In this document: in pieces, positions 59,559 through 64,000 of the stretch
How positions within the stretch are numbered: the first letter of the stretch is position 1
Layout of the letters: each line of letters opens with the position of its first letter
NCBI RefSeq assembly: GCF_038900095.1
Contig: NZ_JBBMQQ010000006.1
Span: forward strand, 62,001 to 126,000
DNA length: 64,000 nucleotides
Direction of reading: 5' to 3'
DNA from: Hoeflea sp038900095
GTDB lineage: Bacteria > Pseudomonadota > Alphaproteobacteria > Rhizobiales > Rhizobiaceae
Position numbers and translations under genes: made by a program
Notes under the pieces: generated by a model
The model's database searches: none
What the model was told of the DNA's origin: nothing
What the model saw: the letters and a program-made list of their open reading frames with translations, nothing else

Positions 59559-62090
59559 GTGAAAGCCGAAACTCCCCCTCAATCCGGCACAACCGGCTTC
59601 GACCTGCCAGAACCGTTTCCGGGCTGGTTTGCCAGCCGTGGGTGGCAGCCACGCGCGCACCAGCTGGAACTGCTGGCCGAGACCGCCAAGGGGCGCTCGA
59701 TGTTGCTGATTGCGCCGACCGGCGCCGGCAAGACACTGGCAGGCTTCCTGCCAAGCCTCACCGAACTTGCCACGCGCGGCAAACCCAAACCCGGCGCCGC
59801 CGGATTCAGATCACTGCACACGCTTTACATCTCGCCGCTCAAGGCGCTGGCTGTCGATATCGAGCGCAACCTGGCACGTCCGGTCGAGGAGATGGGCCTG
59901 CCGGTGCGGATCGAGACCCGAACCGGCGACACGCCGCAATCCAAGCGCGCGCGGCAACGCAGCGATCCGCCCGATATCCTGCTGACCACGCCGGAGCAGG
60001 TGTCGCTGCTGATCGCCAACCAACACGCCGAACGTCTGTTTGCCGGGCTGCGCTACGTGATTTTTGATGAGCTGCATTCGCTGATTGCATCCAAGCGCGG
60101 GCACTTGCTGTCGCTGGCGCTGGCCCGGCTTCGGAAATTGTCGCCGGGACTGCAGAGCATCGGGCTGTCGGCGACGGTGGCGGACCCCGAGGAACTGCAG
60201 CGCTGGCTGGTGCCGCAATCGCGCGAGAGCGAAGAGATGTCGGGGCAGATCACGGTGGCCGGCGGAGCCAGCCCGGTGATCACCATTCTCGAGAGCGAAG
60301 AGCGCATCCCCTGGTCGGGCCATTCGGCGCGCTATGCCATCCCCGATGTCTACCAGACCATCAAGGATCACCGAACCACGCTGATCTTCGTCAACACCCG
60401 CAGCCAGGCGGAACTGCTGTTTCAGGAACTGTGGCGGATCAACGACGACAGCCTGCCGATTGCACTGCATCACGGCTCGCTGGATGCGGCGCAGCGGCGG
60501 CGGGTGGAGGCAGCGATGGGGCGCAACGAGCTCAGAGCCGTTGTCGCCACCTCGACGCTGGACCTGGGGATCGACTGGGGCGATGTCGATCTGGTCGTCC
60601 ATGTCGGCGCGCCCAAGGGCGCAAGCCGGCTGGCGCAGCGCATCGGCCGCTCCAATCACCGCATGGACGAGCCGAGCCGGGCGATCCTGACGCCAGCCAA
60701 CCGGTTCGAGGTCCTCGAATGCCAGGCGGCAATCGACGCCAATTACGTCGGTGCGCAGGACACCCCGCCGGGCGGCGACGGCGGGCTCGACGTGCTGGCC
60801 CAGCATGTGCTCGGCATGGCCGCTGCAGCGCCATTCGATGCGGATGATCTCTACGCTGAAGTCACCAGCGCCTCACCTTACGCGTATCTTGGCCGCGAGA
60901 CTTTCGACAAGGTGATCGAGTTTGTCGCCACCGGCGGCTATGCGCTCAAGAGCTACGATCGCTACGCACGGATCCGCAAACGCGCGGACGGTCTATGGCG
61001 GATCTCCAACCCGCAGGTGGCGCAGCAATACCGGCTCAACATCGGCACCATCATCGAAGCGCCGATGCTGAATGTGCGGATGACCAGCCGCAAGAACGGC
61101 ACGCTGTCAGGACGCGGCGGCCCGCCGCTGGGCAAGGTGGAGGAATATTTCCTCGAAACACTGGCGCCCGGCGACACGTTCCTGTTCTCGGGCAAGATCC
61201 TGCGGTTCGAGGGAATCCGCGAGAACGAATGCCTGGTCTCCAAGGCCTGGGACCAGGACCCGAAGGTGCCTGCCTATGCCGGCGGCAAGTTTCCGCTGTC
61301 GACCTATCTCGCCGAGGGTGTGCGGGCGATGATCGCCGATCCGGCCAAATGGGGCTCGCTGCCCGACCAGGTTTCCGACTGGCTCAGAATGCAACAGCAG
61401 GTCTCGCAATTGCCGGCCCGGGACAGCCTGCTGATCGAGACGTTTCCGCGGGCGGAACGGTTTTTCATGGTGCTCTATCCGTTCGAAGGCCGCATCGCCC
61501 ACCAGACCCTGGGTATGTTGCTGACACGAAGACTGGAGCGGCTGCGGGCGCAGCCGCTCGGCTTCGTCGCCACGGATTACTCGCTCGCCGTCTGGGGGCT
61601 GGAGGACATGGGCGCGATGATTGCAGACGGACGCCTGGATCTCGGCGAATTGTTTGACGAAGACATGCTGGGCGATGATCTCGATGCATGGCTGAATGAA
61701 TCCTGGATGCTCAAGCGGACCTTCCGGGCCTGTGCCGTGATCTCCGGGCTGATCGAGCGGCGGCATCCCGGCAAGGAAAAATCCGGACGCCAGGTCACGG
61801 TGTCTGCCGATCTTATTTATGACGTTCTTCGCAGCCATGAACCGGACCATATCCTGCTGCGCGCAACCCGGGCAGATGCTGCCCAGGGGCTTTTGGATAT
61901 TCAGCGGCTCGGGGCTATGCTCAAGCGAATCAAGGGCCATATACGCCACCGGGCGCTTGAACATATCTCGCCGCTGGCGGTTCCGATCATGCTGGAAATC
62001 GGGCGAGAAACGGTTGCCGGCGAGGCGCATGAAAGCATATTGGCCGAGGCGGCGGAGGACCTGCTTGCCGAAGCGCAGGACCAGACTTGA
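59559..62090 (+). CDS. Ligase-associated DEXH-box helicase (Lhr-Core)
   Basis: An approximately 843-residue superfamily 2 helicase: Walker A APTGAGKTLAGF near residues 52-60, motif II VIFDELHSL, motif III LSATVAD, and the C-terminal RecA domain with ALHHGSLDAAQRR, STLDLGIDWGDVDLVVHVGAPK and RIGRSNHR. The remaining half matches the Lhr winged-helix and Lhr-specific domain. It is a 3-prime to 5-prime DNA translocase in the LHR-MPE-LIG-EXO set. The start is unclear: GTG 59559 gives VKAETPPQSG; TTG at 59523 or 59550 are also possible, none with a clear Shine-Dalgarno. It ends overlapping the pdeM frame. Confidence 0.93.
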   Translation: MKAETPPQSGTTGFDLPEPFPGWFASRGWQPRAHQLELLAETAKGRSMLLIAPTGAGKTLAGFLPSLTELATRGKPKPGAAGFRSLHTLYISPLKALAVDIERNLARPVEEMGLPVRIETRTGDTPQSKRARQRSDPPDILLTTPEQVSLLIANQHAERLFAGLRYVIFDELHSLIASKRGHLLSLALARLRKLSPGLQSIGLSATVADPEELQRWLVPQSRESEEMSGQITVAGGASPVITILESEERIPWSGHSARYAIPDVYQTIKDHRTTLIFVNTRSQAELLFQELWRINDDSLPIALHHGSLDAAQRRRVEAAMGRNELRAVVATSTLDLGIDWGDVDLVVHVGAPKGASRLAQRIGRSNHRMDEPSRAILTPANRFEVLECQAAIDANYVGAQDTPPGGDGGLDVLAQHVLGMAAAAPFDADDLYAEVTSASPYAYLGRETFDKVIEFVATGGYALKSYDRYARIRKRADGLWRISNPQVAQQYRLNIGTIIEAPMLNVRMTSRKNGTLSGRGGPPLGKVEEYFLETLAPGDTFLFSGKILRFEGIRENECLVSKAWDQDPKVPAYAGGKFPLSTYLAEGVRAMIADPAKWGSLPDQVSDWLRMQQQVSQLPARDSLLIETFPRAERFFMVLYPFEGRIAHQTLGMLLTRRLERLRAQPLGFVATDYSLAVWGLEDMGAMIADGRLDLGELFDEDMLGDDLDAWLNESWMLKRTFRACAVISGLIERRHPGKEKSGRQVTVSADLIYDVLRSHEPDHILLRATRADAAQGLLDIQRLGAMLKRIKGHIRHRALEHISPLAVPIMLEIGRETVAGEAHESILAEAAEDLLAEAQDQT

Positions 62091-62101
62091 ACGGAACAGC
62101 C

Positions 62102-62830
62102 ATGCACGGCGCAAACGCGGCGCTCATAACAGACAGCCCGGCAACCGGCCCGGTGACAGTCGAGCTGATTGTCAACGCAACCGCCGTGGTCTGCGACCAT
62201 GCGGGCGTGCTCTGGCTGCCCGGCAGCGGCGCCCTGGTGGTGTCCGACCTGCACCTGGAAAAGGGCGCGGCCTTTGCCCGTCGCGGCATGCTGCTGCCGC
62301 CCTATGACACCGCAGCCACCCTCGCCCGGCTTGCCAAGGCAATCGCGCGATACAATCCGCGCCTGGTGATCAGCCTGGGCGACAGTTTTCACGACCGGAC
62401 CGGATCCGCGCACCTGCCCGAGTGCTACCGCGAACAGTTGCAGAGCCTGCAGCAGGGCCGCGACTGGGTGTGGATCGAGGGCAATCACGACCCCGACAGG
62501 CCGGTTGGGCTGGAAGGCCGTTTCTGCAGCGAACTGCATGTTGAAAGCCTGGTGTTCCGGCATGAACCGACTTCCGGCGCGGCGGACGGCGAAATCGCCG
62601 GGCATCTGCATCCCGCCGCCCGCGTCGTTCGGCGCGGAAAGGGCGTGCGCCGGCCGTGTTTCGCCAGCGACGGCAAACGCCTGCTGATGCCGGCCTTCGG
62701 CTCCACCACCGGCGGGCTGGAATTGCGCCATCCGGCGATGCGCGGATTGTTCAACAAGAGTGAACTGGTAGCGCATCTGATTGGCCGGGAGCGGATCTAT
62801 TCCGTCGCGTTCAACCGAATGAACGGCTGA
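62102..62830 (+). CDS. pdeM: Ligase-associated metallophosphoesterase PdeM (MPE)
   Basis: A 242-residue metallophosphoesterase, the MPE member of the LHR-MPE-LIG-EXO set, a Mn-dependent nuclease in characterised relatives. The calcineurin-type motifs are in order: VVSDLHLEKG, LGDSFHDR, WIEGNHDPD, and the later GHLHPAAR. ATG 62102 follows GGAACA and lies 11 bases after the helicase stop, so the helicase and PdeM form one transcript. An in-frame TTG at 62087 overlaps the helicase stop. The exonuclease and ligase lie 5 kb away on the opposite strand. Confidence 0.92.
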   Translation: MHGANAALITDSPATGPVTVELIVNATAVVCDHAGVLWLPGSGALVVSDLHLEKGAAFARRGMLLPPYDTAATLARLAKAIARYNPRLVISLGDSFHDRTGSAHLPECYREQLQSLQQGRDWVWIEGNHDPDRPVGLEGRFCSELHVESLVFRHEPTSGAADGEIAGHLHPAARVVRRGKGVRRPCFASDGKRLLMPAFGSTTGGLELRHPAMRGLFNKSELVAHLIGRERIYSVAFNRMNG

Positions 62831-62863
62831 TCCGGTTATCAACGCTTATAAAGCATAATACGA

Positions 62864-62891
62864 TTGACATGATGGCGCTCTAGACTAACTA
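62864..62891 (+). promoter_or_regulatory. Weak candidate sigma-70-like promoter
   Basis: TTGACA at 62864-62869 matches the -35 consensus exactly, with a poor -10 candidate TAACTA at 62886 after 16 bases. An inverted repeat TCTAG-actaa-CTAGA overlaps it. It would give a leader of about 190 bases for the gene at 63087. The surrounding 250 bases hold no protein gene that I can support. Confidence 0.3.
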
Positions 62892-63086
62892 GATCTGTCA
62901 AATTGATCGGACACGGCACAACAGCATTTGCCGGTTGTTCGAAACCGCATCCCTTTTTTAACTGCTTGCGAAATTGCACCGCAAAGAGGTGCTGCACTGG
63001 ATGTGGAATGCAGGCAATATCGAACGAAGAAACCAGACGAGCAAACGGATGTCTTGAGCAGGATTTTGATCCGAACGGGAGTGGCA

Positions 63087-64000
63087 ATGCACAAACTCAA
63101 CCTTTCACCTGACGTGTTTTTCTCCCTGTTCATTGATCCTGAACTTGGAAATGCCCAGGCACTCCAAGTCAACCGGGATGACTGCAAGGACGCCATGCTC
63201 GGCCTGATCGAGCGATATCAGCTCGCAGGCAAGAGCGTGCTTTCCCTCGGTTCGGGCCATTCGTTCGAGGAATTCTGGCTTCACGAGACCGGGTGCGACC
63301 TCACCTTGAACGACATCGACCTGCCGGTAAATGTCGATCTTTGCCAAGGCGACGGCATGACCTTTTACCACGGTGATGCCGCCGAAGCATTCGGGGACAT
63401 CCCGGACAACCAGACCGACCTGCTCTATATCTCCAGCTTCCATCCTGATGAACTCCGGCGCGAAGCGATACAGGCGGACTTTGTTCCCCGCCGAACCCCT
63501 GAGCAGTCCAATCACTACGTGACGTGGCCCGACGGCGAATTGCCCTACCACCGCACGATTTACGATGCACTGGCGAAGATCAAGGATGGCGGGCTGGCCG
63601 TCTTCCAGCACTACCGAGGTGGCGTGTGCATCGACTACAACCCGCATTATCTCGACGCGATCAGAGATCAATTCGAAAGCGCGGGAGTTCAGCTGCTTGA
63701 AGTGTACGCATTCCGGCGCTCGACAGCGCATGTCCTGGTGGTTGGCTACAAAGGGGATGCCTCACACGCATTGGCGTTCAGCAAGTCCTTGCAGGGACGT
63801 CCTGAAATCAAGACATTCCACGGCCGCTATCAAGACAGGGAAATCTCCGCAGACGTCGTGAAGGCGTTCGATCTTGCGAATGAGCAGATCCGGCCGCGAG
63901 AAGTCTTTGGAATCGGCGCACCAGCCAATCCGGTGGAGCCCGATGAAAAGCCGCAACTCGCGTCTGCGGCGCCGATGGGTTTTTTCGACCGGCTTCGCCG
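63087..64000 (+). CDS. Unrecognised SAM-methyltransferase-like protein (partial, runs off the right edge)
   Basis: At least 304 residues from ATG 63087, preceded by GGGAG; no stop occurs before the window end. The first 240 residues resemble a class I methyltransferase: motif I is in SVLSLGSGHSFEEFW, an acidic strand follows as LTLNDIDLP, and a GGLAVFQHYRGG segment and an ending AHVLVVGYKG fit the later strands. Catalytic residues are unclear. The last 40 residues are proline/glutamate-rich and end in an alanine-rich linker and GFFDRLR, suggesting a further domain beyond the edge. The function is unknown. Base composition is lower in GC than the preceding helicase block, hinting at transfer. 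Confidence 0.7.
   Translation, partial: MHKLNLSPDVFFSLFIDPELGNAQALQVNRDDCKDAMLGLIERYQLAGKSVLSLGSGHSFEEFWLHETGCDLTLNDIDLPVNVDLCQGDGMTFYHGDAAEAFGDIPDNQTDLLYISSFHPDELRREAIQADFVPRRTPEQSNHYVTWPDGELPYHRTIYDALAKIKDGGLAVFQHYRGGVCIDYNPHYLDAIRDQFESAGVQLLEVYAFRRSTAHVLVVGYKGDASHALAFSKSLQGRPEIKTFHGRYQDREISADVVKAFDLANEQIRPREVFGIGAPANPVEPDEKPQLASAAPMGFFDRLR

Noticed and set aside
61107..62114. Minus-strand frame inside the helicase gene (335 codons)
   Set aside because: Antisense to clear Lhr-Core motifs; no Shine-Dalgarno or recognisable domain.

Overview
The window comes from a high-GC alphaproteobacterium. The order of the chemotaxis operon (soluble globin-type receptor, STAS protein, cheY-cheA-cheW-cheR-cheB-cheY-cheD), the conserved murA / DUF2948 / hisD / UPF0262 / infA / maf / yacG / tRNA-Phe block, an Irr-type iron control element and NnrR-type nitrogen-oxide regulation all point to the order Hyphomicrobiales (Rhizobiales), in the neighbourhood of Rhizobiaceae, Phyllobacteriaceae or Hoeflea. 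The genus is inferred. I saw no rRNA, insertion sequence, prophage or CRISPR array; the DNA reads as chromosomal backbone with accessory blocks.

Layout. 1-7.8 kb: a minus-strand chemotaxis operon that runs off the left edge inside cheD. 7.8-8.5 kb: an intergenic stretch with a possible 36-residue membrane peptide and a strong plus-strand terminator. 8.5-15.1 kb: an iron block on the minus strand, containing two imelysins, a DUF1513 protein, a di-haem oxidoreductase, bacterioferritin, its ferredoxin and an unrecognised eight-cysteine protein behind a candidate Irr box. 15.3-17.1 kb: a class I polyhydroxyalkanoate synthase. 17.2-29.2 kb: a complete nitrous oxide reductase operon (nosRZDFYLX) followed by nnrU, nnrS, an nnrR-type regulator and a DUF1858 protein. 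29.4-36 kb: conserved housekeeping genes and two tRNAs. 36-44 kb: a ClsC-like phospholipase D protein, an EEP-fold protein, two aminotransferases, a dienoyl-CoA-isomerase-like protein, galE and mscL. 44-54.6 kb: signalling and metabolism (transporter-fused hybrid kinase, LuxR-type regulator, pyrD, MATE pump, diguanylate cyclase, HDAC-like deacetylase). 54.7-62.8 kb: the four-part ligase/exonuclease/helicase/phosphoesterase DNA repair set, split into two blocks. 63.1 kb to the end: an unrecognised methyltransferase-like gene cut by the window edge.

How parts work together. The nos genes make and mature N2O reductase: NosZ is the copper enzyme, NosDFYL supply copper and assembly, NosR feeds electrons, and NosX should attach FMN to NosR. 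Dyads of the form TTG-N8-CAA lie in front of nosR, between nnrS and nnrR, in front of the DUF1858 gene and in front of phaC. Three of the four sit about 60-65 bp from the start codon, which suggests one nitric-oxide or low-oxygen regulon that includes PHA synthesis. The iron block pairs storage (Bfr/Bfd) with periplasmic imelysin and haem proteins. No single block is clearly a new system. The best leads are the eight-cysteine protein under the Irr-like box, the soluble receptor that has lost its haem-ligand histidine, and the shared promoter geometry linking phaC and the DUF1858 gene to denitrification.
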